Assembly (NCBI GenBank): GCA_029204225.1 | Contig: CM055102.1 | Location: 33,104,085-33,168,084, forward strand | Length of the DNA stretch: 64,000 nucleotides | Direction of reading: 5' to 3' | Source: Diphasiastrum complanatum | Lineage: Eukaryota; Streptophyta; Lycopodiopsida; Lycopodiales; Lycopodiaceae | In this document: piece by piece, positions 37,026 to 49,540 of the stretch | Numbering within the stretch: position 1 is the first letter of the stretch | Layout of the letters: every line of letters begins with the position of its first letter | The notes under the pieces: model-generated | What the model saw: only the letters and a program-made list of their open reading frames with translations | The model's database searches: none | What the model was told of the DNA's origin: nothing | Made by a program: the position numbers and the translations under genes

Positions 37026-37790
37026 AAGTACAAGAGCATAAGCCATTGATCAAATGCAAATCCATTTTTAGCAAGTTTTGGTGCTAAAAACTAGTATTGA
37101 GAGGGCATGCTAGAATCTTGATTTTGGTGAGGAGATTTGATCCCAAACTTGGTAGGGGTCCAAATCCGTACTATCCACATGTGTGGGCACGTCTGAACCT
37201 GAATTTAATGCATGTATTCATTTGATCCAAAGAAATTCAATTTGTGAGCTTTTGATGTAATTTTTGGTGGAAATCTTAGAATAAGCTACCAAGATTGAGT
37301 GCCATTGATTAGATTTGACTTAGGGTCATAAGATCTAATTAATCTAGAATGAAATCAGGTCCTCTAACTTGTTTTACAGGTCTTGAAAGTACATCAAAAA
37401 GTTTGAAAGAGATTAAATCATTTTTTTGTCCAAAAATAGCCAAAATTGGCAAGATTTGATTGTAAGTAGATTTCACATCATCTTATCTTCATTCCAACTT
37501 TGTGAGGGAGTGCTAGAACTGAGATTATAAGTCCATTTGTTGGATTAGAAATCTAATTTGTGTGAAACACTACAAAAGAGAGACCTTAGTGAGTTTCTAG
37601 AGACATCAAATTCATTTCTTGGCAAGATTTGTTTGAAAGTAGTTTTCACTTCATCTTATCTTCATTCCAGCTTTTGGGAGTGATAGAACTGTGATTATAA
37701 GTCCATTTGTTGGATTAGAAATCAAATTTGAGTGAAACACTGCAAGTGTGAGACCTTTGTGAGTTTCAAGTCAATCAAATCTATTTCTTG
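37026..37790 (+). other. Untranslated leader of C6
   Basis: No frame. It contains an internal near-duplicate: the block 'ttcattccaactttgtgagggag...gattataagtccatttgttggattagaaatc' near 37490-37560 recurs near 37660-37730. Confidence 0.6.
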
Positions 37791-38611
37791 TTTGTAGAAG
37801 TCACTAGTAAGATGGAATCTGCTGGAGCATACCTTCTAGAAGCTAGTGAGAGATTGAATTCTACAAATTATGCTATTTGGAAGGTTAGGATGGAGTCACT
37901 CTTGGTGCTCCAAGACCTTTATGAGTTCTTGATTGAAGATGAAGATGAACCTCTAGGTGCACAGGAGTTAGCTAAATACAAGAAGAGATCTAGGCTTGCA
38001 CTTCATTGTATGAAGATGAATGTGAGCAATGATTTGCTGAGAGAAGTATCAGCTTGTACTAGTGCTAAAGAGGCTTGGGAGTCTTTAAAATCAATCTATG
38101 AGTCTAGCAACAGTTCTAGAGTTCTTATGCTTAGAAATCAAATTTTGCAAAGCATGAGGAGAAGTGAGGAGATTGCATAGGATTATGTACTCAGAATCAA
38201 GTCTCTAAATAGGGAGTTGGCTCCCATTGGAGAGAAGATTCATGATGGAGAGCTTGTACAAATTGTCCTTAATGGTCTAGGAGATGACTTTGCAAATTTG
38301 GTCCAAAGTTTTGCCATCCAAGACACTTTGTCAACTATAGAAAAACTTCATAGTGTATTAGTTGCTGAAGAGTGTAGGATGCTCCATGCAAAATCTAGGA
38401 TGAGTTTCTTGTCGTTGCAGGATGGTGATGAGAAAGCCAATTTCTCATTTAAGGGTATAATGAAGACCAATGGAAAGAAGAAGCATCCAAAGGAGGCCAA
38501 AGAAGAGGATGATGCATCAAGCTCAAAGGACAAGTCAAAGCAAAAATGCTTCTTTGTGGAAAGAAGGGGCATTATGCATCTGAATGCTACAAGAAGCTAA
38601 GAGCACAAGTG
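37788..38611 (+). pseudogene. Copia C6 gag
   Basis: A UBN2-type gag starts MESAGAYLLEASERLN (codon at 37812; an upstream ATG at 37788 is also open) and has NYAIWKVRMESLL. A single TAG at 38178 interrupts an otherwise continuous frame; it then runs through VQIVLNGLGDDFANLVQSFA to a knuckle start CFFVERRGIMHLNA, where the second Cys and the frame are altered. It is the best-kept gag in the window and is close to the C7 gag (NLVQSFAIQ shared). Confidence 0.9.
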
Positions 38612-38850
38612 GAGGAGGACAAACAAGGAAACCGCACGTGTCACAGCCCATGTGTCCTTATAATCTGGTCATCATTGTCAGTACAAACATTCCATGTGGA
38701 CTAATCATCAGACGACACGTGTCTCAAAAATTCATTAAAAAAAGAAAGCAAACTGGATTCAAAATTAGACATTTTAAACAAAGATATCGCTCTCAGGCGC
38801 AAACCCCTGGTCCGACAAGCACGTCCAATCAACGTGCGCTCGAGAGAGAT
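38612..38850 (+). other. Foreign, CACGTG-bearing insert between C6 gag and pol
   Basis: Here copia coding sequence is replaced by about 240 bases with no copia similarity. It has CGCACGTGTCAC and GACACGTGTCTC boxes and a CCAATCA word. Protease, integrase and part of the hinge are missing. It may mark the joint of two different copia elements. Confidence 0.45.
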
Positions 38851-38852
38851 TT

Positions 38853-40587
38853 TTGAAGTTGGAGTATTGGATCCTAGCGCAAGAACATGCAAGGTCAATC
38901 ATCAATCTTGATGTTGTTCAAGAGGTGGTGAGGCCGAGGCATGAGGAGGAGCAAATTCAAGCTATCACACCAAGAAGATCTACACAAGCAAGATCTAAGC
39001 CAAGGAGGCTCGCATATGATGAAGAAGGAAGGCAAGTGGAAGGTGAAACTTCCTATCATGCTCTCTTCATATCAGATGAAGAGCCTAAAGATGTCCAAGA
39101 AGCTCTTCAATCCAAGATGTGGGTTGAAGCAATGACCCAAGAGTTTGATGCCTTGATGTCAAACAACAAATGGGAGCTTGTGGAGCCACCAAACAACATG
39201 CATGTGATTGGATGTAAGTGGGTTTTCAGAATCTAGTATAATCATGATGGATCTATCAATAAGTATAAAGCAAGACTTTGTGCCAAAGGCTACTCACAAA
39301 TCAAGGTCTTGACTATGAAGATACCTTTCCACCAGTTGCAAAGATGGTAACAATTCGAATTTGCATGTTTTCACAATTGGAGTATGTTCCAACTTGATGT
39401 TTCTAATGCATTTCTCAATGGTTACCTTGAGGAGGAGATTTACATGGAGCAACCTCCAGGTTTTGTGAAAGAAGGTGATGAATCAAAAGTTTGTCTTTTG
39501 TTCAAAAGTCTCTATGGACTGAAACAAGCACCAAGGTCTTGGTATGCAAGGTTCAACTCCTATCTCATATCACTTGGATTTTGTCTAAGTGAATATGACC
39601 CTTCTCTATATTATAAGTTTGTAGATAACTTTGTAAGTATTCTTCTCATCTTTGTAGATGATAGCATTCTTTGTGGAAATAATGAGAAGCTAGTTGAAGA
39701 ATCTAAGCATGCACTTGGTAGTGAGTTTAAGATGCAGGACTTAGGAGTTCTTCACTATATTCTAGGCCTTGAAATAGATTTTTGGAAAGTTCAAGCATTT
39801 ATAAGCCAAAGTAGATATGCACTTTCCATGCTCAAGAAATTCCAGATGGAAAATTTTAAAGGCATAGATACACCTATGGAGCACACTGTAAAAGTTCCTA
39901 TGAAAGATGATGAAAAATCCTTTGTAGAAATCACTCTTTATAATAGTGACTAGGCCTGATCTAAGCTTTTGTGTTCATAAGCTAAGTCAACACATGCGGG
40001 ATCCAAAGTTATATCACTGGAAGTTGGCTAAAAGAATCTTCAGTTATATATCTTCTACCTTAGATTATGGATTATTCTACAAGGGAGAAGATCTGACTTT
40101 GATTGCTTTTTCAGATTCAGATTTTGTAGGAGACAGGTTGGATAGAAAATCCACAAGTGCTTACACTATATTTCTTGGAGGGAACTTGGTTTCTTGGCTA
40201 TCAAAGAAATAGGCAACTATTTCCTTATCATCTTGTGAAGCTGAGTACAAATCTCTTACAACCACAACAAAGGAGGTTTTATGGGTCAAAAGGCTACTTT
40301 TGGAGCTAAAGTGTTATGCAGATGAAGATCTTCCAATTATCAAGAATGACAACATTTCTGCTCAGGCTCTTGCAAATAATCTAGTTTTTCATGCAAGGAG
40401 CAAACACATCGAGGTAGCTCATCATTTCGTAAGAGAAAAAGTCATTGGGAGAGAGATCTCACTGGAGCATGTTGATTCTACAAATTGTGTTGCAGATCTT
40501 CTCACCAAGCCACTACTCAAGAATGTCTTTATCAAAGTGAGGTCTAACCTTGGCCTAATTTCGAAGTCTATGTTGATAGGAACATAA
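38853..40587 (+). pseudogene. Copia C6 reverse transcriptase and RNase H
   Basis: The pre-RT hinge (TPRRSTQARSKPRRLAYDEE) leads to MWVEAMTQEFDALMSNNKWE and CKWVFRI, then a TAG and a frameshift near 39300. Clean frames follow: 39384-39953 with FQLDVSNAFLNGYL, LYGLKQAPRSW and the palm FVDDSILCG; 39946-40212 with RPDLSFCVHKLSQH and RNase H FSDSDFVGD; after a TAG, 40215-40587 with SCEAEYKSL, HFVREK and the end VADLLTKPL. The joints are one stop and two shifts. The polypurine tract and an LTR start follow directly. Confidence 0.9.
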
Positions 40588-40592
40588 ATTTT

Positions 40593-40601
40593 AAGGAGGA
40601 G
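40593..40601 (+). promoter_or_regulatory. Polypurine tract of C6
   Basis: AAGGAGGAG lies directly before the LTR start TGTGAAG, 6 bases after the RNase H stop, as expected for plus-strand priming. Confidence 0.85.
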
Positions 40602-40726
40602 TGTGAAGATTATTAAAATATTATCTTCCTATCTCAAGTTTGGGGCCATGTCTATGGTTATTTCCATTGTATTTCATGTTGTACATAAAAGGTATGTGAA
40701 TTGAGCACATAACCTTCTAGTATAGG
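40602..40726 (+). repeat. Truncated 3' LTR of C6
   Basis: The first 125 bases match the start of the C2 LTR (8975 leftwards) at high identity. The match ends sharply at TATAGG, where T3 sequence begins. Confidence 0.85.
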
Positions 40727-40758
40727 CACCCACTACCCTTTCTCCTTCTGATAAATCT

Positions 40759-42490
40759 TTGATCACTTTGCCTACTTATAATATAGATAATAACTCCTTT
40801 TTGACAATATCGGATATATTGGATCTTTTTGACTTCACTGAAGCTGAGACTCTTTGCATTTGGGGCAAAGAGCTTGATGAATTTTCAGATATAATTGATT
40901 TTGATGCGATGATCTTCTCCCTGGTGTTGACGATGTACATAATGATAAGTTTATTCAGGGAAAGATTGCTTGAAAATGACTGTGGAGGAAATGCGCAACA
41001 AAGAAGATGATCTACCTTGGAGGAGGAGTTTCTTAGAATCCAAAGTCAACTTTGTTTTCCATAGCCAACTGTCTATTCACCAACAATATTGACATTGAAA
41101 GGTGGACATAATGTTGATGGAGAGACAGTAATCATGGAAGACAAAGCCGTGTGAAAAATGCAAAAATAAGCTTGGTAGAGGCCAAAAATCTTGTATATAG
41201 ATAAACACACATGTGTGGAGCCTGTTCTCACATGTGAAACTAGTGTACTTGTCATGTACCATAATTGTATATGTTGTACATATGATTTAATTCAAGTTCT
41301 AGTGGCTAAAATGGCCAAAAACTAGTTTTCTAGACATATGACACATGGCATCAATCCATTGATTGCATGAGCCACATCCTCTGGTTAGGTGTCATATCCC
41401 ATGTGTAGAGGACAACTCACACGTGTGGAATAAGCTGAAGTAGGCGAATTTTGACTTCTAAAAGATTTCTAAGGAGATTTCCATATAGAAGGAAAATGGA
41501 CCAAAAGTGCTCAAAATAGAAGGTTTTGTCCAAGTGTCAGTTTTGCATGATGAATCATCATATGACAAAGAACCTTCACACATTGGGATCAGAGGAATGA
41601 TCAGTACCACGAGCTCCCACTTATTGTATATATAGAGCCACATTTGGCCATAATCAATGTGAGACACCAATCTTGGTTTTGGAAGCAATTTTGAGTGATT
41701 CTCTCCATTTGTCTACATTTGTTTTGATTGTTTTGAGGTTCTATCAATGTGTACTTGATTTTCAGGTTGGAGTCCGTACTCAGACAATGTTTCACACGTG
41801 TGAAACCAGAAAGTACACCTACCATCAATTAATGATTGTTCTTGTTAGGATTTTGTGTCTAGAATTGATCTAGATTGATCTTAATCTCAAGTAGATTGAT
41901 AGATCAAGTAATCTGACAACCAATCCCTCTTGAGGATCAGATTAGGATCCACTCTTGGTCCTTTTTGTACTTTTTGCACAAGCCGAATGCGTAAGTTTTT
42001 GTGTCTTATCAAGTACTAGTAGATTTGTTATGTCAGATTATATACTGGAGCTTACTTTGTTTTTTATCATTTCAGGAAACAATTTTCCGTGATGATTTCG
42101 CAATTTGTCGAGGAGGGCAGAGATCTTCTGCTGGAGAATTTTCAAGAGATCATGCACTGGGGCACTATATGAAGTCCTTCAAGAATAATGAGATAAGTAT
42201 AGCCCATTCAAAGTTTCATCAACATGGTGAAACTATGATTATGGCAATCAAGGCACTGTCTCATTTTCTTGGAGGACATAATTTCAATAAGGTGCATAAA
42301 ATAAGTTTTGTAAAAAAAACTATTGCGGTTAAAATTTTAGGATATGGACCAGTGAATTCCAAGCTCTAATCATCTCATTTTGCATTGTATGCTGCATACG
42401 TTGATCTAATAAGCATGAAAACTATGAGCTATTGGATCCATACGAAAGAAGGAAATTGTTGCATGATTTTAAGTTGCAACTTTCATTGGA
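40759..42490 (+). pseudogene. T element copy T3: ORF B, split by a solo LTR
   Basis: The first part, 40759-41149, has ILDLFDFTEAETLCIWGKEL, comparable in place with 14090-14230 in the other copy (VGDVLDLREDEIL). A solo LTR (41150-41980) interrupts it. After the LTR, a GTAAGT...TTTCAG intron (41991-42075) sits at the same place as in the 13.6-kb copy. Exon 2 (42076-42369) carries IAHSKFHQHGETMIMAIKAL, matching HHSKFSSDAATLIMAIKLL. The frame then shifts and runs out near 42490. Function unknown. Confidence 0.6.
41150..41980 (+). mobile_element. Solo LTR of the S family, 831 bp, with target duplication
   Basis: The LTR starts TGTGAAAAATG and ends TTTTTGCACA. The five bases AGCCG stand on both sides (41145-41149 and 41981-41985), a complete target-site duplication. 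It has three palindromic boxes (CACACATGTGTGG, CTCACACGTGTGG, TTTCACACGTGTGAAAC) and a TATATATAGAG promoter-like stretch near 41629. It was left by LTR-LTR recombination after insertion into T3 ORF B. Confidence 0.9.
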
Positions 42491-42539
42491 GAAAATATTG
42501 GAAGTAGATTAGATACTGCTGAATTGTATTTTGTAATTA

Positions 42540-45335
42540 TTTTTATTTAATATACAAAATTTTATTATGTGTCCTGGCTTGTATAAAGTTGCATGTTTTT
42601 TGAATTTTATTTATAATCCGTCGACTTTGTATTATGACGAATTTGGATTTTTCTATAAAACCATTGGAGAAGTTGCAGTATATAGCTGTTTTTTGTGCTA
42701 GTTCCATGTTGTGTACTTTTATGAAATGCCGCTCTTGCTTGCCAATGAGATTTTTCCATTCCTTGCGATGACCATATGCTAAGGCTTCCACTATTTCTTG
42801 CAAAGAATGTCGAATGATGTCGTAATATGTGCTGCATGTCATAAAAACATATTCTAAATCAGTACCAAAAGTATCTAATTTAATTGCACATATTTGTCTA
42901 TCGTAGTGTAAAATCAAAATCTTACCATATAATGTGTTATATGATCAACACCCCATGCACTTTGAACTGCATCCACAAATTCATTGGTTGTTTTTTGTAT
43001 CATTTGTACATCAGTACTTAAAAATTTATCTTTTCTCAAGTATTTCACCATGTTGTCTAACTTTTTCCAAACTTCTACTTTGTGTATACGAGTAGAACCT
43101 TCTTCTTCGAAATCTTGAGTTGCTGCAGTAATTTCTTTTCAAACCGTGTATTAAACCTTAGATTGTTTGCCAAAATAATTTGATAAGAATCTTTGAGCTT
43201 TAGATATTCCAATGCTCGGCTTGCATGGAATATTTCCTGTTTTATCTGATGGCTTGTCATCTTTTTTTATTTTAACGTGGCCTTTATGTAAGCCTACTTT
43301 GGACAACACATCCTCTAATATGGAAATAGCTTCCTTCGCAAAGGCCTCTAGCTCGGAATTCCATGCAAACAAGATGTAAAGATATATTATTTTTTCTATA
43401 ATACACACCTCCGCATGCAATGTAGAGATATGAACATTTCGTAGAGGAATCGGTAGTACAAGTTTTCAATTAGGATCTTCTCGATCTCTTGATATTCCTG
43501 TACTCCTTGTCATGTCTTTTGTTGTCTTCATGTAGTACAAACAAGGGTGTTTAGAGTTAGCGCCATGAGATACATTAAACATACATTTTAATGTCTTTAG
43601 ATCTCCTGCTAAATGCCATTCAATGTTGAAAGTGCCAATTCCAGGAATATTGAGTGGAACTCCCTCCATGTGATTTTTTATGGTGGCAGGATATGATGTT
43701 CTATTAAATATCCATGAGAGAATGTTATGGTCTTCTTTCAGCACCTATAAGAGAATACAAAAACGTGATTAGCCTCATAATATTAACACAGAGAAGATTT
43801 TCCATATGAAATCCATATTCAAATGATTATCCCTATTTATTATGTGAAGGAACTGCCATACATGAAATGCTGCCAACCACCAGATATCATTTTCTGATTG
43901 AACACTGAAATTGAGGCCTTCTGAGTCTTCTGAATTTGAAAGTGCTCCATTCATGATCGTGAGACTGACTCTTTCCATTTTTTGTCCTTTTATAATTTCA
44001 GACTCATCTAACTTGAGAACAACTATCAACTTGTTATTGACATTCTCATTTGTAATACCGTAATAATTTATGATGAATGTTAATAACTGATTAATGTCAA
44101 TAAATTAATTGTTGGAATTGTTATAAGCTAGACTTTCTCCTTTCGAGCAATAAACTTCATTGATATGAGATGGATTACCAACTATTGTCTGCATACCATG
44201 GTTTAACATGTCTTTTTTTTTAAAAGATGAAATAGTCGTGGGATTGGAAACTTTTTAATATTTACATGTGCAAATGCCTCCTTTATCAGCTTAAACATTG
44301 TTGCATATGCTTCCCTACTGATGCTAGAAAAGTCACTTGCCCCCTGAAGCAATGTAGTGTCTAATATTTTTCCAACTTCATCCATAATGCTATTAGTAAC
44401 TGAAGCCTTAGTCTTTTTCATTTTGTTATTATTTAACATTGATTTCATAGATTTGGAAGTCAAGATAGAGTCTAGTGAGTTTCCAATTGAAATCTCATCG
44501 GCCAAATGGTCTTCAACAACCAATGCTGATCTGCATTGAAACATAATGTTCATGAAAATGTCAATAGAAATTAGGACACTCATAGTATTCACAGCAGTAT
44601 ATAATAAGCAAATCAACAGAAAGTTGAAATGAATAAATAACAAAATTACTGATTATGAATGAATCAAAAAGTTCAAGCAATATTCAATACCAAATAAGCT
44701 ATAACTTACTTGAATGCACGGATTTGTCTTTTTCTATGACCTCCTCTGGATGATAGATCACATATATCCTTGTTTACCAGTCTTTTCCTCTTGTTGCTTC
44801 GGACCCTTCTGTTGAGCACATCCATATCTTTAACAAGAGACAAATATGAGATACGCATGGATTGAAATGCAATTTTTATCTCATCATTACTAGTTGTATA
44901 ATGATGCAAAGAAGATTTCAACCTTTGGATCTCCTCCTTGAGCATCTCATTTTCATTCCAAACAAGTTTTCATCTTTGTAGATTTTTCTTCGCATTCCTT
45001 TGAAATTTCCTTGAATCCTCTTCCAAATAATGTATTTTTTGTATTGAATGTGCATTCCCATAGAGCATCAAATTCTCACAGTAACCCAAAAGGCCATTTT
45101 TACCATGACACATATAGATTATTAACTGACTCACCGAATGAAAATCTGGATGTTGCAATGAATATGGATCAATAGGATATAATGTTCCTGATGACCATAA
45201 ATCTACATGCTTTAGCTTTTCCTCCATGTATCGGACCATATCAGAAGTTGAAAATTTGGATTGCTTTGAATTTCTCGTCCTGAGCGGAGCATATTCTGGT
45301 GACAGATCCACATGAAGATGATAAAGCTTTGTCAT
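42540..45335 (-). pseudogene. T element copy T3: ORF A, most complete copy
   Basis: Reading leftwards from the ATG at 45335: an N-terminal domain (VDLWSSGTLYPIDP, NGLLGYCENLM); after a shift, a coiled coil and a basic block (RSNKRKRLVNK), 44945-44706; an intron (GTAAGT...TGCAG, about 44708 to about 44531); SALVVEDHLADEIS, then SSISREAYATMFKLI; NHGMQTIVG and, from 44029 leftwards, VVLKLDESEIIKGQKMERV; an intron after WWLAAFH; AGDLKTLKCMFNVSHGA with CLYY (second Cys now Tyr), 43744-43466; a VLSKVGLHKGHVKIKKD block (43420-43151); and the C-terminal YYDIIRHSLQEIVEAL part (42917-42543). Resemblance to RNase H-fold transposases is inferred from the D, GD and Cys-pair order. Several shifts make it inactive. 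Confidence 0.65.
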
Positions 45336-45690
45336 CAGTATAGTAGTATAATAACAAACAACACAATGAAAATAACAAAGCTGGAGATGGCGCTAACAAC
45401 TCTGCTGGAGATAGAGATGGCGCTAAACACTTGTTTTTGACTCTGGAGATGGCGTAGGCTTTTTTCAGAAATGTCACTCCTAATTCAAATTTTTGAGTGT
45501 TCCCAACTATTGGGAGGGAATATTTCAGCATTTTGAGAAATTATATTTTAACTATGGTTAAACACCAGTGAAGTTTGATGTGACTAAACTAAGGTGCATT
45601 CATTTACATGGAAAGTAGTGTGGGCAGATGCGTAAAGAAGCTAGAAAATGATATTATAATTACTTTATAGTTATTTTTCTCTCTCCTACA
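45336..45690. other. Short non-coding stretch right of T3
   Basis: It holds three near-copies of CTGGAGATGGCGCTA (45382-45455), a small GC-richer direct repeat just upstream of the ORF A start. No terminal inverted repeat is apparent. Confidence 0.5.
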
Positions 45691-45699
45691 TGGCATTTC

Positions 45700-47640
45700 T
45701 TATAGGGCCCTCTTTGGGCCCATATTTTCTCTAATGCTTGTCCACCTGTTACAAAGATAGTTAGCACATGCTAAATCTTCCTCCCAAAAAGACTTAGGAA
45801 GATTTGCATGTAGTTGCATTGCCTTGGCACATTCGCAAAGGGTTCTATTCTTCCTCTCGGCCACTCCATTGTGGAGTCTTAGGACTAGAGTACTCCCTCT
45901 TAATCCCATGTGCTATGCAAAAATCTTTGAGCTTAGTTGAAGTGTATTCCCCTCCATTATCTGATCTTAAGCATTTGATCTTTGTATTGAATTGGTTTTC
46001 CATTTCATTCTTAAACTTGACAAATGCAGCAAACACTTCATCCTTGTTTTTAAGAAGATAGACCCAAGTATACCTACTAAAGTCATCAATGAAAGTTGCA
46101 TATATCTTTGCCCCACCATTGCTAGTTGTACAAGAAGAATGAATATCAGAATGCACAAGTTGAAAAACTTCTTTAGATCTAGAATAAGCAAGTCTATGAG
46201 ATTTGGACAAGGCACAATGTTCACAAACACTATTGTTTGCAGCAAGACTTTTAGGGAGACCAAGAACATGCTCTTTCTTTGTCATTACCTCCAAAGATTT
46301 GAAGTTGGGATGGCCCAACCTCTTGTGCCAAAATTCTTGGTTTGTCAATTGTTTCCTAGCCATACATCCTTCATGCTTAGAGATCACACATGCATCCAAT
46401 TTGAAAAGCTTCATGCCTCCTTCCTTGAGCAATCAAGGTTCCACATTTACTTATCAAACAAGCATCTCCAATGAACTCAACATCAAGCCCCTTGTCAATT
46501 ATTTGACTAACACTAAGCAAGTTCTTAGTGATTGAAGGAATGTACAATACATTTTCAAGATTATCTTTTCTATTTGGTGAAAGAGAAATAGGAATTGTGC
46601 CTATGCCTTTGATGTCACATTGACCATCATTTGCACTATAGATGATGTTGCTTTCTCCCTCGTAAGACAATAAGGATGAAAAATATTCCCTATGTCTTGT
46701 CATGTGAGATGAGGCTCCACCATCAATCCACAAAGGATCATTCCCATCTATATGTGCAAGCAAACTTGAAGTTATAACAAGAGATTCACAAATGATATAT
46801 TCTTCTTCATCTATTGCTAGATTTCCTTGCCTCTCACCTCTCTTTTTTTCTTATGACATTCATTAGCAAAATGACCTTTTATCCACAATAAAAGCACTTG
46901 AACTTTGACTTATCTTTCTTTCTAAAAGAAGTAGAGGAGGAGGAGGAAGAGTGATCATCATGGTCCGAGTTACCACTTTTGGACCATTTCCCTTTGCCTT
47001 TGGATTTTCCTTTTGTAAAGAAAGCCTCTTCCCCTCCACCTTGCACGAATGCACCATCAAGCTTTGATTGCAACCTATGTTCTTCAGACAATAATATTTC
47101 TTGAAAGTCAACCACACTTGGCAAGATTCTTTGAATGGCAAAACTTTGCACAAGGTTAGCATGTTCATCTAGCAAACCATTCAACATAACCTGGACTATT
47201 CCACCATTCTTTTATGCTTTCATCAATGCATGCTAGATCATCACTTAAGGACATAATCCTCAAGACAAATGCATGAGCACTTTCTCCCTCTCTTTGTCTA
47301 CTACAGAAAAATTGCCTCCTTAGGATCAATACCCTAGATGTGGACTTTGATCCAAAGAGCTTCTTCAAGGCATTCCATGCCTCACTTGCACTTTGACACT
47401 TACCAGCTTCCTTGAGAAGTTAATTGGTAACATTCATTTTAATGATATGAAGAGCCCTTTTAGACTTCTTATCAAACCTTTGTTGCCCTTGAATTGTAGG
47501 TGGTCTCTCTTCAGTTCCTACAGCTATTCTATGAGTTCATTCAACTCAAGTAAGGACTCCATCCTCACTTTCCAGGTAGAGTGGTTTGATGAACTCAACC
47601 TATCATTAGTTTCTAACATGATCCCACCATTGGAATCCAT
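45700..47640 (-). pseudogene. Copia element C7: gag, protease, integrase (broken)
   Basis: On the minus strand a UBN2 gag starts at 47639 (MDSNGGIMLETNDRLS) and continues in pieces to 46879 (HANLVQSFAIQ; knuckle start CFYCG). The protease follows with LWIDGGASSHMTRH, where the usual catalytic DSG is DGG, at 46763-46377. Then the GAG-pre-integrase (WHKRLGHPNFKSLEVM) and the integrase core (HSDIHSS, FIDDFSRYTWVY, LRSDNGGEY) run to 45845. A shift precedes NGVAERKNRTLCECAKAM (45909-45700), which carries the third catalytic Glu. Reverse transcriptase is missing beyond 45700. Confidence 0.9.
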
Positions 47641-48748
47641 GAATATAATGATTCTTTAACTTTTAGGTTCTGTCCTAATTCACCTAGAACTCACTTTTCT
47701 CTCAACAAATGATGGATAAGGAGATCTCAGAAGATCTAGGACCCTAAAACACTTCTATCTTGAACCTAGGTGGTTTCCAAGCATAGAAAGGAAGATTGAG
47801 ACACATGCAACACCTTGCACACACTAAGAATGGATTACAAACTCAAACCAGCCTAAACACACGCTTGCTTAAGCTCTCAAACTTTCCAGCAAGTGACCAA
47901 ATCAAGTTATGGTGTGAAGAGTTACTTGCATTCTTAGAAAATACACAGACTAGGCTGCCAAGAATACCTAGAATTGAACAAACTTGATTAACATATGATC
48001 AACACACTAAGATATTGATTCAACCTGTAAAATAACATGTAAGCCACACTTTTAAAAGTTTACTAACTCCAGCAAGTGATAAATACAAGCTTTAGAGGTG
48101 AATGAAAGAGCACACTTAGTGAAACACAAGACTAGCTTCACTAGCTTGTCAAATCACGATGTTTAGATGTAGATCTAAGATCACTTCACATGAGAACGTT
48201 CCTCAACATGTTAAGAACATGAAAACACATTTGCATAATGGTTAAAACCTTCCAGCAAATGCTCCAATCAAATTACATAAGGAGAGTTACTTACACGCTC
48301 AACGTAGTACACCAAAATTTATGCAAAAGATTGTTGACAATCTATTCACCCAAAAGGGGATCTTTCATCCAAGTGAGAGCTTTGCTCATCCTTTAGGAGA
48401 ATTACAAACTCACTCAAAAGAGCATTTGTCATCCATACATTTAAGGAGTGTGTTCATCCAAAAAATGTTGTTTGTCAAGAATAGAATCAAAAGAACATTG
48501 TTAGTATTGAATATGCACAAGCCTCACAATCAACAAATGATTAGATGTGATGATATGATCCAAAATAGCTTCTTCTCAGTCTTTGATCTTCAATAGACCT
48601 GAAATATGCTTTTGATTCACAAGTTCAACTCACAAAACAAAGGTTAGTAAGATTCGATCAACAATGCAATGCATAATCATGCTAGAACTTGATCAAACAT
48701 CCAAATATCACCATAAATGAAAACCTTACTAACAATAACAGCCAAATA
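47641..48748 (-). other. Untranslated leader of C7
   Basis: No frame of note between the gag start and the primer site. The words 'tccagcaa' and 'aacacact' recur, as in other leaders here. Confidence 0.55.
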
Positions 48749-48760
48749 GCTCTGATACCA
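48749..48760 (-). promoter_or_regulatory. Primer-binding site of C7
   Basis: On the minus strand this reads TGGTATCAGAGC, directly behind the LTR end TTTTCACA. Confidence 0.9.
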
Positions 48761-49540
48761 TGTGAAAAAAAGTGGATCTTGAATGGATCCAAACTCCCAA
48801 AATACTTGGCTAAGATCTTTGCACAACAAGCTACAAAAGCTAGAAATGGCAAAGCATCCTAATGCTACCTTTGATGCACAAGAACTTGAGCAAGCATTCA
48901 AAGAACAAAAGAAACTAAAGTAAGGTACTATTGGCAGCCAAAAATAACAGCATACAGGCTTTTGGAAAGCTCCTAGGATCATACACAATAGCTTGAAGAC
49001 AATACACAAAGCAATGCTCACAATGGAGGAAGAAACAATGACAATGATCTATTGATCTCAATGAATCATACAATAGGTTTCTCCAGCCGGTTCTCCATGA
49101 ATTTCAGCCTAATATAGGTGAGAGATGACTCTCTCTCTCTCCTCTCTCTAAAACTTAGAACCCAATTCTAGGGCACCAGTAGCCTAAAGTAGTCAATTTT
49201 GGCCTATATGTCCAAATAACATTATTTTGGTGTCATTTCGATGGTCCTGAAGTTTGAAACTTCTTCAACATGAAATATATACTAAAATAGAAGTATTTAG
49301 ACCTGTTCCATGTGAATTTCAGATCCTTAAGATCCAATCTACTTGGATGATCTTTGGTTAGAAAGAGAAATACACTACCAATTTCACCAATGTAGAAAAA
49401 TCAGCATCTACACACAATTTGAGATGCAAACACTAATAGAACTTGATCAAACTTGAATGAAATGATTATGTACTGTTGCTTTCCGTACAAAACCAGCAAG
49501 CTACTGTATTTCACACGTGTGGATCCAAAAATAGCAAATA
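48761..49540 (-). repeat. 5' LTR of C7 (family V)
   Basis: The reverse complement matches the LTR copy ending at 19605 over several hundred bases, including the AGAGAGAGGAG promoter-side tract (49127-49150) and the 'gatcaatagatcattgtcat' block. A TTTCACACGTGTGGATC box lies near 49510. The outer edge is approximate. Confidence 0.75.

Noticed and set aside
40727-45700. Terminal inverted repeats of T3
   Set aside because: I compared the sequence next to both edges by eye and saw no convincing match; the ends may be lost or lie elsewhere.
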